A DNA stretch of 64,000 nt from TMED27 sp041397865 (GTDB taxonomy: Bacteria; Pseudomonadota; Alphaproteobacteria; Micavibrionales; Micavibrionaceae), in assembly GCA_041397865.1 (NCBI GenBank), contig JAWKVT010000003.1:62001-126000 (forward strand), written 5' to 3'. The position numbers and the translations under genes were made by a program. A model generated the notes under the pieces. It was not told where the DNA came from and did no database searches. It saw only the letters and a program-made list of their open reading frames with translations. This document shows, piece by piece, positions 17,104 to 25,950 of this stretch (position 1 is its first letter; every line of letters starts with the position of its first letter).

Positions 17104-20100
17104 TCAGGTTAACTTAACCCGTTTACCGGCCTCTTCCTTTTGCGAAGCTTTGCTGTGTTCAACCATTTCTTCGACGATTTCTTCAATAATCGTACTGATC
17201 ATGGCCGCTCTGGCCTCGCCGTCTTCGCTGCGCGCCAAAACGCGGCGGCGTATTTCACTGCGTGCGCTTCCTCCGGGATAGCTTGCCGCCAGAACCTGCC
17301 GCGCCCGTCCTGCGCCAAGCTTGTTATAAAGTCTGTTTCGTATGGCCACATCTTCGGAAGAAGTTGATAAGGCCCAAAGTTCGATAGGGCCAAGTGTGCT
17401 GTATAGATGCTGCTCATAACGGCCTTCGGTCGATCCCAAAACAAACAGGCAGGGCGCACCTGTTGATTTTGGCCCGGTCAGCTTATGGCGGATAACCGCA
17501 CGCGCGGTTTCGGATAGCCCAAAACGCTCAACAACATTATCAACCGCTTTATCGGAAATCGCCGTGCCCAAAACCCACACACCTGTGGCCAGATCGACCA
17601 TATCCTGAGAAAAGTCATCTATAAGTTGAGAGGTCAGCACGATCTGGACTCCGCGCTTCCGCCCTTCGCGGACATCGCGGATAACCTGATTGCGTACAGA
17701 GCTTGATTTACTGGTTCTGTGAAATTCGTCGTAGCACAAACGTTTTGGAGATTCCGCAAGCTCCTGTAAGCGCATTTCATGATATTCCCGGTATCTTTGC
17801 GGTACAAATTGTACGGCTTCCGGCCCCATCCACCAACTTCGCACCAATGCATGACGCGCCAGCATGTACATGATAGATGTTTGCCGGTCTGCCGTTTCAT
17901 CGCCTTGAGGCGCAACATCCATAAGATCCAAAGAGCATACACGCGAATCGGCAATGTCGAACTGGGTAACGGAAGACAGGATGGGATATTCACGAATGGC
18001 CGAAGTCACCATACGTTCAAACGCGCTGACAACGGTTTCAGCGCTAAAACCAACGGATGTTTCCTCAAGAAGCGTTCTGATTTGCGGCCTGCGCGAAGCC
18101 GTAATCGAATCATTCAGCGTTGGTACGGCATGACGTTGTGCAAGGTTTGCAATATGATATTGCCCAAGGTCGAACATCTTATCGACAATATCCCACCAAT
18201 ACGGGTCCGCCGGTAAATGAACGTTAAACTTAAGCAAAGCCTCATCAACCTCGGCCTCAAGACGTGGAAGATAGGGCCGCGGTTCTGCATTGGCTTCATT
18301 ATCGTTACGCCAGCGATACATTTCATCGACCACAAGCCCGGCCATTTGCTGCATCCCGTCATAAGGTTTATCATAGCCCGGAGGCGTACACAGCAACGTC
18401 AAAAGTTCGGTAAGATAGCTGCGCTCATCAGGCAAAGGGCTGCGGCAGCCAAGCTGCGTATCAAAAGGATTGATCGCAAACTGGTGGTTCATCTGTAACC
18501 GGTAATAGGTGGCTTCATGCTGGCGGTTCAGCGGCAAAGCTTCACGGATAAGAGAGATAAGTCCCGAAGATGAAGGACCGATGTCAATAACGGCAACATA
18601 GGGAAGCTTGCTAAGACCCGGAGAAAGACAGGTTCCCAGATTAAGCGTATTAAGCAAAACGGATTTCCCGGCGCCGGGTTGTGCAAAAATCAAATCGAAC
18701 CATGTCGTCGTGATATTGGTTCCCGTCTGATAGGGCCAGACTTTACCATCAGGCGTACGGAAAAGCATGGAGCCGCCCTCTGTAAAGGGACTGGAAGGAC
18801 GCTGCCACGGTAGAAGCTTCATAACTTCAATCATGGGGGCAATGCCCGTGGGGGCCGATCCGGCGCAATGGATTCCCATCGCAGAAGACATAATGCAATC
18901 AAGCGGATCGCCGGAAAACTCGCTAACCTGCGCATAACCCCAACTCTCTATAGCTTGCAGAAGAATGGAAAGCCGATCGAGTATTTCATCTTTTTCTTCA
19001 ATAACGCACCATGTTGCAAAAGAGACGCGCAAACGCACAACAGGCTCACTTCTGGCCATAGCCTGCAAGCCCTCCAGAGAATACTTAACCTGTTTATTAA
19101 CGGCATTTGTAGGCCCCATAATGGTCGCCAAAAATGTACGCATCTGTGTTGCATAAATGCCGCCGCCTTCAATCAGGAAAGAAATACGGAAAGGAATATC
19201 GGCCTCAACAAGACGGTTCAAAAGCCGAGGAAAAGCCATAGCATCCATAGGACCAAGGGTCATGTCCCCCCCGGCCCAGAACAAATTTCCGATCCGGCAA
19301 ACGGATTTACCTAAAACTTTCGCATCACCGGCAACAATCTGATTCGGAATATTGGGCCAGAGAAGATCGGACATATCAATTTTATTTGTCGGCGCGCGTG
19401 CAGGAATGGGATCGCCCGGCAGGCAGGCCCGCCAGCTTTGATTTGCGCGGTCGGGAAACAGATTGCTTCGCACAGCATTAAGAGCTTTATGAACCTCCAT
19501 CAGGTCTCCGCTGAGTCCCATTTCATCTAGCGCGCCAAGAACGGCGGAAACAAAGCTTTTATGCCGGGTTCGTAAAGGCTCAAGAGCGGCAAATGGATAT
19601 TGCGATCCCGATGCGTTAACCCACTCTTTTGCATTTTCCTTGGAATCTTTAGCTGAGCGATCAATTTCACTTTTTGTCAGAATGCTCGGACGTGTCCAAA
19701 GTACAAAATAAGCCTCCTCATGGCTTAAAAACCGTTGCAAATGCGAAATACGCTCACTAATCAAATCGTCAAGTTCCAAACCTATATTGTCTGCGGAAAT
19801 ACGAACCGGACGAACCAGAGAGTTTAAAACTTGCCCGATACGGCCTGGGTCGCGGACATAGTAAACCTGCATGGCATGGCCTTGACGATCAAATCGGGAA
19901 CCGATCTTAATCGTTGAGGCTTCGACAATATTATTATACTCCTCTTCCCCGATAATCTGTTTACTGCCCTCAATCTTTATATAAGACACAAGAGAGCCAT
20001 CGGTCGAAACAAGCGATGTATCGCTATCGGCCGTTTCCAGGTTAATAAAAGACGATATCGACTGGCGCATCGCCTTTTGAAACGGCGCAAGTATTTTTTG

Positions 20101-20112
20101 CAAAGTGTTCAT
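17104..20112 (-). CDS. icmB: Dot/Icm ATPase IcmB/DotO (VirB4-like)
   Basis: The 1002-residue product is the VirB4-class energising ATPase of the type IVB system. Walker A is AQPGAGKSVLL at about 477-487 and Walker B LCYDEFH near 792-798; the segment RDVREGRKRGVQIVLTSQLI after it matches the family's sensor region. Length is close to Legionella IcmB/DotO. The first ~450 residues form the membrane- or partner-interacting part and have no clear transmembrane helix. Upstream are icmJ and icmD, in the Legionella order. Codons for VDNVVERF within this gene (17521-17546) occur as an exact 26-bp copy beyond icmT. Confidence 0.92.
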   Translation of the reverse strand: MNTLQKILAPFQKAMRQSISSFINLETADSDTSLVSTDGSLVSYIKIEGSKQIIGEEEYNNIVEASTIKIGSRFDRQGHAMQVYYVRDPGRIGQVLNSLVRPVRISADNIGLELDDLISERISHLQRFLSHEEAYFVLWTRPSILTKSEIDRSAKDSKENAKEWVNASGSQYPFAALEPLRTRHKSFVSAVLGALDEMGLSGDLMEVHKALNAVRSNLFPDRANQSWRACLPGDPIPARAPTNKIDMSDLLWPNIPNQIVAGDAKVLGKSVCRIGNLFWAGGDMTLGPMDAMAFPRLLNRLVEADIPFRISFLIEGGGIYATQMRTFLATIMGPTNAVNKQVKYSLEGLQAMARSEPVVRLRVSFATWCVIEEKDEILDRLSILLQAIESWGYAQVSEFSGDPLDCIMSSAMGIHCAGSAPTGIAPMIEVMKLLPWQRPSSPFTEGGSMLFRTPDGKVWPYQTGTNITTTWFDLIFAQPGAGKSVLLNTLNLGTCLSPGLSKLPYVAVIDIGPSSSGLISLIREALPLNRQHEATYYRLQMNHQFAINPFDTQLGCRSPLPDERSYLTELLTLLCTPPGYDKPYDGMQQMAGLVVDEMYRWRNDNEANAEPRPYLPRLEAEVDEALLKFNVHLPADPYWWDIVDKMFDLGQYHIANLAQRHAVPTLNDSITASRRPQIRTLLEETSVGFSAETVVSAFERMVTSAIREYPILSSVTQFDIADSRVCSLDLMDVAPQGDETADRQTSIMYMLARHALVRSWWMGPEAVQFVPQRYREYHEMRLQELAESPKRLCYDEFHRTSKSSSVRNQVIRDVREGRKRGVQIVLTSQLIDDFSQDMVDLATGVWVLGTAISDKAVDNVVERFGLSETARAVIRHKLTGPKSTGAPCLFVLGSTEGRYEQHLYSTLGPIELWALSTSSEDVAIRNRLYNKLGAGRARQVLAASYPGGSARSEIRRRVLARSEDGEARAAMISTIIEEIVEEMVEHSKASQKEEAGKRVKLT
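17521..17546 (-). repeat. 26-bp exact repeat, copy in icmB
   Basis: The 26 bases here are identical to 37990-38015 in the gap after icmT. Inside icmB they encode VDNVVERF. Chance identity of this length in one window is very unlikely. Confidence 0.8.
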
Positions 20113-20225
20113 ATAGAATGTTTATTCATTTCTTCTTAAAAGACTACCACAGATAAATATAGCCAAGATCACGCCTGCATCCTAGGGGTTTAAAGAGAAA
20201 GAGGAACTTTTTGCCCGAATAAAAA

Positions 20226-20948
20226 TCAGGCTGCCTGATCTATAAGCTCCTGATAAATCGAAATCCATTGCGGCGGAGTTTTCCCTCCAAACGGCCCGTC
20301 TTTTGAACGCCAATAGGCAAGAATTTGCGGAAATTGATTAAATTCCAGATCCGCTTCTTTAATAATGCGCCGGTCAAGCGGGAACAGCCGCAAGCCCTCA
20401 AGCTTCTTTTGGCGTTCCGCATAATGCTTCGGCCCCAGATAGTCTTTTAAAACCATGGCAAGAATATAAGGATCGTCGGTATGAACGCGCCTTGTGGCTT
20501 CTTCACGCCGCCCCATAATGATATCCAGAGATTTTCTGGCGGCCTCCGCCACCGGTCCTTGTGAAATGCGCGCAACGTAAATAGCGCGCGCAAGATGATG
20601 AAGCATGGCCTGATCTATTTCGGGCAGCCAGATCAGAACGCCGGATTTCATGCTGCTGACATTCTCCAGACAAAAACATTGATGGCAAAAAATACAGACG
20701 GTTAAAAGATTGTCTTCCGAAAAATCCGCCGGGTTGTGATTTTTATGGTGAATTTCCTGATACTTCTTGGACTGAAACCCGCAGCACTGACACGTAAAAT
20801 CGTCGCGCTCAAAAATTTTTTGCTTAAGCTCTTTCGGAATTTTGCCGCCCACAGCAGAAGAGGAGCCGGATGTTCCGGCTCCACTCTGTCTTTTTGCATC
20901 GCCCGGATCTGACCGGGAGATACCCAATATAATGGGATAATTTCCCAT
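20226..20948 (-). CDS. icmJ: Dot/Icm coupling adaptor IcmJ/DotN (HNH-like zinc protein)
   Basis: The 240-residue product has a zinc-binding HNH-like region: CQCC at about 53-56, a His pair in EIHHKNH (66-70) and CIFC at 85-88. The rest is helical, with RRIIKEADLEFNQFPQILAYW near residues 193-213. This arrangement and the position between icmD and icmB identify it as IcmJ/DotN, which in Legionella binds the coupling ATPase DotL and helps recruit effectors. The first 35 residues are a Gly/Ser-rich extension. DotL is not in the window, so its partner must be encoded elsewhere. Confidence 0.88.
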   Translation of the reverse strand: MGNYPIILGISRSDPGDAKRQSGAGTSGSSSAVGGKIPKELKQKIFERDDFTCQCCGFQSKKYQEIHHKNHNPADFSEDNLLTVCIFCHQCFCLENVSSMKSGVLIWLPEIDQAMLHHLARAIYVARISQGPVAEAARKSLDIIMGRREEATRRVHTDDPYILAMVLKDYLGPKHYAERQKKLEGLRLFPLDRRIIKEADLEFNQFPQILAYWRSKDGPFGGKTPPQWISIYQELIDQAA

Positions 20949-20951
20949 GAA

Positions 20952-21335
20952 TTAGGTAACGTTAAAGTTTGTTTTGTTCAGCTTTGCAGCGTCTGTCGTT
21001 GTACCGCCTGAACCAACTGTCTCGAACATCGCTTCGAACAGGATCGGCAACGCAAACAGCGCACCACCGGCCGCCAGTCTGATCGCACCGTCTTTCAAAG
21101 GTGTCTGCGTTGGGTTTTCAACGTGATCTTTAACTTTCATCACGCCAAGAACGCCGAGCAGGATCCCGAACATATACGACAGAGCCGTCAACAGACCCGG
21201 AAGATCCTGAATAGATGTCGTAATGTTTGCGGCGATAGTGCTGAAGTCGTTACCAGCATGTGCCTTTGACGCTTGTCCGGCAACCATACCGGCAACCATC
21301 ACTGCACCCATTTTATTGTAAGTTTTCTTAAACAT
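20952..21335 (-). CDS. icmD: IcmD/DotP-like small membrane protein
   Basis: The 127-residue product has a signal-like N-terminus (to about 27, ...SKAHA) and one copy of a two-helix module at 44-107: DLPGLLTALSYMFGILLGVL, then VKDHVENP, then IRLAAGGALFALPILFEAMF. This matches the small inner-membrane IcmD/DotP protein of type IVB systems. The same module appears three times in the neighbouring larger gene. The gap to icmJ is 3 bp, so the two are coupled. A good ribosome site (AGGAG) lies before the start. Confidence 0.82.
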   Translation of the reverse strand: MFKKTYNKMGAVMVAGMVAGQASKAHAGNDFSTIAANITTSIQDLPGLLTALSYMFGILLGVLGVMKVKDHVENPTQTPLKDGAIRLAAGGALFALPILFEAMFETVGSGGTTTDAAKLNKTNFNVT

Positions 21336-21399
21336 AGTTTAGTTCTCCTCTACCAAAGGTTTGCTCACTTAAAATTTACACTCTCACGGACCACCCGCT

Positions 21400-23196
21400 T
21401 TACGAGAATGCAATACCATAACTCCCAAGTCCCAACGTGGTTTGCACCGCATTGATTAGGGGGCCTAAGTTCACAGCCAGCGCCCCACCTACGATGTGGG
21501 TTATACCGGCCATGACCGAAGCTTGTTGGTTGCCCTCTGCAACGCCTCGTATAATAAATATACCACGAACGAAGCTTATAAGGCCAACAATGATCACAAA
21601 TTGTAAAATTGCACTAATCGTCATATGCGCAGAAACAGCCTCGGCACAGCCCAAGCCGCCACCAACACACGGGCTGTATTGCATTTCTGCGAAAGTTGCT
21701 GTCATGGGGCTTCCGACAAATGTTGTAGAAAATGCCCGCACCAGTTCGTTATAAGAAATCAGTGCAGCGCCCATGACAAAGGTCATGGCTGTGCCAATTC
21801 CGCCGGGGCCGCGTGCGCCATCTTGTGCGCTTTTAATAAGGCGCGAGATACCGATCATCAATAAGATCATACCTGAAACAAAGGCGAAAAAGTTCAGCAC
21901 GACATGCAGCGGACCCATAATATCGCCCATCGCACAAGCAAGAATTTCATCCAAACCCAAGCCGCCGCCGCCGCCGCCGCCAAGTCCAAGCCAGCCAAGG
22001 AAGCCGCCACCGCTGCAACCGCCGCCGCCAAGCAGACTGGCCAAAAACCCGCCGCCATCATTATAGCCCTTGAAGCTAATGGGAATAAGGGCACTTCCGG
22101 ACAGCAGCGGTCCGCCAATAGTATTTCTTGTTACTTCGACAATAATAGGCAAGGCGAAAAAGAAGCCGCCAGCTAGAAGGCGTGAAACCCCTTCCCATAC
22201 CTGTGTTTGTTGAGGATTTAAAACGTGATCGCGGATTTTAAATATGCCCCAAAGCCCGAGGATCAGACCGATAACATAGGCGCATGCGGTCAAAAACGCG
22301 GGAAACGCGCCGGCATGAAGAAGAATGCCGCACATCAATTGTCCTAAGCTTGGTCCGCTTCCTACACCGATTATAGCGCCAACACCGCCAACAGTAGATG
22401 CAACCGGATTACACAATCCTTGCGCATAAGAAGAATAAAGGAAGTTAAAGCCGCCTAACAAAGACGTAATATTGCCGATAATGCCAAGGCCGTTACCGCC
22501 CACAGCATCAAACATGGCGTTATAGATCGTTGGCAACGCAAACAGCGCGCCGCCGACAAGCAGGCGGATAACGCCTTCCTTAATAGGGGTTCCTTGCGGT
22601 CCGTCCGGGTTCTCCACATGGTCTTTGATTTTCAAAAGCCCCTGTATCGTGATAACAAGGCCAAGAAGATAGGCCGCTGCGGAAATTGCCCCCGGCACAT
22701 TTTCAATAGAATCTATTAAATTATCCAAGACAGCATTGAAGTTTAAGCTTACGACACCACCAAGCGTCCCTAAAAACCCGGAAATATCATTGGCGATTGA
22801 AGTATTGTTAAACGAAAGCGTATTATTGCCGATCGTTAAAAACACGGCTTCATAAACAATAGGCAGAGCAAACAGCGCGCCGCCGATAATCAGACGGATA
22901 ATGCCGGTTCGCAACGGAACCTGAGCTGGATTCTCAACATGTTCTTTTATTTTAAGGACGCCCAATACGCCAAGCAGCAAGCCAAGAAGATAGGCCACTG
23001 CGGAAACAAGGCCGGGAAGGCGTTCTACAGATGTGATAATGTTCTCTGTTACATCATCAGCAGAAATCGTTTGCGCAAACGCAAAATCGCCATAAACAAC
23101 GGAAAAGAATAAAGAAAACAGAAAAACCGCGCCCAGTTTTTTAAAACATGCGCTTACACGACCCGTACCATATCTTTTATTAAAAAACACCACCAT
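21400..23196 (-). CDS. Fused IcmD-like modules with IcmC/DotE-like C-terminus
   Basis: The 598-residue product begins with a signal peptide (to about 42, ...DFAFA). Three modules of the IcmD kind follow, at about 58-122, 166-232 and 297-362; each has (V/F)P(G/A) helix, K(I/V)(K/R)(D/E)HV.NP and RL..GG.(L/F)FALP. Then comes a poly-Gly linker (380-412), and a C-terminal ~180 residues with four helices (420-495, 525-595) resembling the whole of IcmC/DotE, which is about 190 residues in Legionella. Gene order puts it exactly where icmC belongs. A tandem-fused inner-membrane subunit would fix the ratio of these subunits in one chain; that consequence is inference. Confidence 0.82.
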   Translation of the reverse strand: MVVFFNKRYGTGRVSACFKKLGAVFLFSLFFSVVYGDFAFAQTISADDVTENIITSVERLPGLVSAVAYLLGLLLGVLGVLKIKEHVENPAQVPLRTGIIRLIIGGALFALPIVYEAVFLTIGNNTLSFNNTSIANDISGFLGTLGGVVSLNFNAVLDNLIDSIENVPGAISAAAYLLGLVITIQGLLKIKDHVENPDGPQGTPIKEGVIRLLVGGALFALPTIYNAMFDAVGGNGLGIIGNITSLLGGFNFLYSSYAQGLCNPVASTVGGVGAIIGVGSGPSLGQLMCGILLHAGAFPAFLTACAYVIGLILGLWGIFKIRDHVLNPQQTQVWEGVSRLLAGGFFFALPIIVEVTRNTIGGPLLSGSALIPISFKGYNDGGGFLASLLGGGGCSGGGFLGWLGLGGGGGGGLGLDEILACAMGDIMGPLHVVLNFFAFVSGMILLMIGISRLIKSAQDGARGPGGIGTAMTFVMGAALISYNELVRAFSTTFVGSPMTATFAEMQYSPCVGGGLGCAEAVSAHMTISAILQFVIIVGLISFVRGIFIIRGVAEGNQQASVMAGITHIVGGALAVNLGPLINAVQTTLGLGSYGIAFS

Positions 23197-23225
23197 ATAT
23201 CTATTACATCACACTTTTCATAAAC

Positions 23226-23262
23226 TGAGCAAATTTGAATAAAATTTTATTAAAAATGCTCA
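23226..23262. promoter_or_regulatory. Nested inverted repeat between icmG and icmC/D
   Basis: TGAGCA (23226-23231) pairs with TGCTCA (23257-23262) around a perfect 14-bp palindrome AATAAAATTTTATT (23238-23251). It lies in the only sizeable gap (145 bp) of the icmG-icmC/D junction. It could be a terminator-attenuator or an operator; a U-run on the transcript side is short, so I cannot choose. Confidence 0.4.
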
Positions 23263-23341
23263 AAAACAACAACCTGCAGTTAGCATAACATATAAAATGT
23301 AAAGAAAGTGTTACCGTAATTTATATAGATTTATCAACGGC

Positions 23342-24616
23342 TTATTGAGAAACTGAACCTTCGGAACCGCGAACCACCCAAAGACCGTTCTCTATGGCAA
23401 TAGATTCTATACGTCCCAGCCCGGCAACATGATCGCCAACCTCAACACGGCGAAAATCAAGGCTGCCTTTGGGCGCAATACTCGCTTCACCGGGCCGTGC
23501 GGAGCGCATAACCCATTCTGTTGCCTCAGATTTTTCTTCCAAAGAAGCCGGTTGTTTCTCGATTTTAGAGGCGCTGTTTTGGGTCGATGAGGCCGGGGAA
23601 ATCTTGGCCCGGCCCGCTTTGGCATCCTGCGCCGCCGAAACATTGTGAGAAACGCTGGAAGCCGCACCCTTTTTCAGCGCAGCAATTTCATTTCGCAAAT
23701 TGCCAATCTCGGCGTTAAGAGCCTCAATCTCACCTTGTGCCGAACTCAGATCTGCAGAAAGCTTCTTTTCTCTCTCACCGGCCTTCCTTAAAGCGGCCTC
23801 GTTGTCGCTAAGGGTGGAACGAAGTTCGGCAATAGTATTGTTCGTAGCGTCTTGCCGGGGCGTTTTTTCATCATCTTCAACAGCGGGCACCCTATCCTCA
23901 ACAGGCAGTTCGTCCTCCATCCGGATTTCTGTTTCCGCAACATCTGCCTGAAGATCTGAAAGGACATTATTTTCGGCAAGATTCTGCGGCGCTTCTGCAG
24001 TGGGAAGATCTGACGTTTCAAGAGGAAGATCCAGATCGGCCAGCATATCGTCTTCGCCATCCGCCGAAAATTCAGGCAATGGCGTTAAAACATCATTCTC
24101 TCCCGGCTCTGCCGCATCGCCCTGTAAATCGGCTAAATCGGTGCCAAGACTTTCAATTTCATCAATGCCCATAGCTACTTGATCGTCACCTGCGCTTTCA
24201 ATTGGCGCGGGCATAGGCGGAAATGTACCATCCGCATCGGCATCCGTAAGGATCGGCAAGGCGTCCTCCGGGGAGTGATCCAGCGCTGTCTGTGCAGGTT
24301 GTTGCTCATCGGGCAACGTCGCTGTAGGCCCGCCGCCAAGCTTTGAAAAAATAAACCCGCCACCGCCAAGGACTGCAACGCCTATAACGATAAGGGTAAA
24401 GTTTTTCTGCAAAAAAGTTTTCTTTTGTGGAGCTGCCGCAACATCAGCATGGGCGGCCTTTTCGTTATCATCCGCATGGGCCGTAACATCAGAGCCCCCA
24501 TCATCCTCGTCGAAATCGTCCCACGTTTCGTCGTCGAAATCATCGTCCGTGTCGATGTCCTCAAAATCTATATCTTCAAAATCTTCATCTTCTACGGCGT
24601 TTTTGTCATCTTGCAT
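23342..24616 (-). CDS. icmG: IcmG/DotF-like protein
   Basis: The 424-residue product has a very acidic cytoplasmic N-terminus (about 50 residues, nearly all Asp/Glu), one membrane helix at about 73-90 (NFTLIVIGVAVLGGGGFIF), a long acidic linker, a coiled coil near 260-320 (heptads around LRSTLSDNEAALRKAGEREK) and a C-terminal domain with EVGDHVAGLGRIESIAI and NGLWVVRGSEG. This layout, and position between icmE and icmC, match IcmG/DotF, a single-pass protein with coiled coil that touches the core complex. The C-terminal domain also resembles IncI TraP/PilP-type domains. Longer than Legionella IcmG (269 residues). Confidence 0.78.
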   Translation of the reverse strand: MQDDKNAVEDEDFEDIDFEDIDTDDDFDDETWDDFDEDDGGSDVTAHADDNEKAAHADVAAAPQKKTFLQKNFTLIVIGVAVLGGGGFIFSKLGGGPTATLPDEQQPAQTALDHSPEDALPILTDADADGTFPPMPAPIESAGDDQVAMGIDEIESLGTDLADLQGDAAEPGENDVLTPLPEFSADGEDDMLADLDLPLETSDLPTAEAPQNLAENNVLSDLQADVAETEIRMEDELPVEDRVPAVEDDEKTPRQDATNNTIAELRSTLSDNEAALRKAGEREKKLSADLSSAQGEIEALNAEIGNLRNEIAALKKGAASSVSHNVSAAQDAKAGRAKISPASSTQNSASKIEKQPASLEEKSEATEWVMRSARPGEASIAPKGSLDFRRVEVGDHVAGLGRIESIAIENGLWVVRGSEGSVSQ

Positions 24617-24696
24617 GATTACAGTCTTCCATTTTCAAAACTCTCGTGATCTTACAAAGAGAAAATGAAACAGTCCAGAGCATAAAATTATGATCT

Positions 24697-25950
24697 CTAC
24701 GGCCCTTCTTCATTTACGACAGGCTCAAGAAATAAAACGCCGATAGGCGTACCAACGGCAATACGAACCAGAACTTCAGTATCATCTGCCATTTCGCCAA
24801 GAATTTCCCCAAGCTCTTGCCCGGCTTCACTAAGACCGGAAGCCACCTCCTGATCGGTATCGGCATCCTCCTCCGTAGATGTAACGGTTTCACCCTGAAC
24901 CGTAATGGTGGTACGCCCCGATTCGGCTATGGCCGTAGTCAACCCTTCTACAAAAGCCGCGGCGGCAGGCAAGACAACACGCTTGAAATAGCGGTGGTCA
25001 ACCTCCGTCGCCAACCCCGGAAGGGTTGTTTCAGGATCAAGAGCGATGGCATCAATGCCAATGCTTTTTTCCTCATAAACAACAGTATCGAAAACAAGAG
25101 TAAGCAACTCCTCCTGCACTTCAAAAGAACCTAAAATGCGGCTGCCTTTAAGTGGTCCGGACATGATCTCCGCAAGAACGGGACCGGGTACATCGCTATT
25201 TGCCTCAATCAAAAGCTGCGCGTATAAAATCTCAGCAGCAGGCAAAAGAACTTCGCCGGATACATCGCCACTCACTTCTCCGTCTTCAAGCAACTCGTCT
25301 TCTGACGCTTCATCCTCCGCATTCTGTGCATTATGAAGATCTATAAGAAACTCAGGGTCGGTTAACTGCATACTGGACAAGCTGGTTGGCGTTTTAGATT
25401 CAAGAATAGAAGACATCTGCTCCGACATCGCGTCTGCAAGTGCCTGAATAGCCTCCTGACGTGCCGCATCCGCACTTGCATCAACGCCTGTATTCGTATC
25501 ACGCTGCTGGATTTCTCGTTCCAGCCGCTCTTCCTGCAAACGACGCCAGCGCTGCAAAGGGTCCTCCTCTTCCGTTTCATCCTCAGGCAGGTCAACCCTG
25601 CCGATCGGTGGCTCGATAGGAACGGGCAGAGAGCTATCATTTTCTTTAAGAGCGCGCTCTACGTCCGCTTCGTTTAACTCTTCAATAGCGTCAACGTAAG
25701 AGCGAGGCGCCTCCTCCGTCCCCGGCGCGGCCTTTATATCAGGCGCAGCGCCGATATAGGATTCTTCAATTGGTTTTTCGTCACCGCCGAACATGGAAAT
25801 AACCGCAAAAATCAGGACAGCCGCTGCCGCAATAGCACCGATCTTGAAAAGAGGGTTTTCCCGCAGGAGATCACCCAGCGTGCTTTGTTTTTTCTCAAAA
25901 TCATCAAAAGAATCATCGAGGCTTATATCGTCGTCAAGATTATCACTCAT
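24697..25950 (-). CDS. icmE: Core-complex protein IcmE/DotG (VirB10-like), short form
   Basis: The 417-residue product has an acidic cytoplasmic start, one membrane helix near 37-54 (FKIGAIAAAAVLIFAVIS), an acidic proline-containing linker with a Glu/Arg-rich helix, and the C-terminal TrbI/VirB10-type domain: LIEANSDVPGPVLAEI near 248, GPLKGSRILGSFEV, and GTPIGVLFLEPV at the end. These are the diagnostic DotG blocks. Legionella DotG is about 1048 residues because of a long repeat tract; that tract is absent here. ATG 25950 lies inside the icmK stop region (ATGAGTGA), an 8-nt overlap. Confidence 0.92.
   Translation of the reverse strand: MSDNLDDDISLDDSFDDFEKKQSTLGDLLRENPLFKIGAIAAAAVLIFAVISMFGGDEKPIEESYIGAAPDIKAAPGTEEAPRSYVDAIEELNEADVERALKENDSSLPVPIEPPIGRVDLPEDETEEEDPLQRWRRLQEERLEREIQQRDTNTGVDASADAARQEAIQALADAMSEQMSSILESKTPTSLSSMQLTDPEFLIDLHNAQNAEDEASEDELLEDGEVSGDVSGEVLLPAAEILYAQLLIEANSDVPGPVLAEIMSGPLKGSRILGSFEVQEELLTLVFDTVVYEEKSIGIDAIALDPETTLPGLATEVDHRYFKRVVLPAAAAFVEGLTTAIAESGRTTITVQGETVTSTEEDADTDQEVASGLSEAGQELGEILGEMADDTEVLVRIAVGTPIGVLFLEPVVNEEGP

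Noticed and set aside
21773..22066. Pro-rich plus-strand frame
   Set aside because: It mirrors the poly-Gly linker of the IcmC/D fusion.
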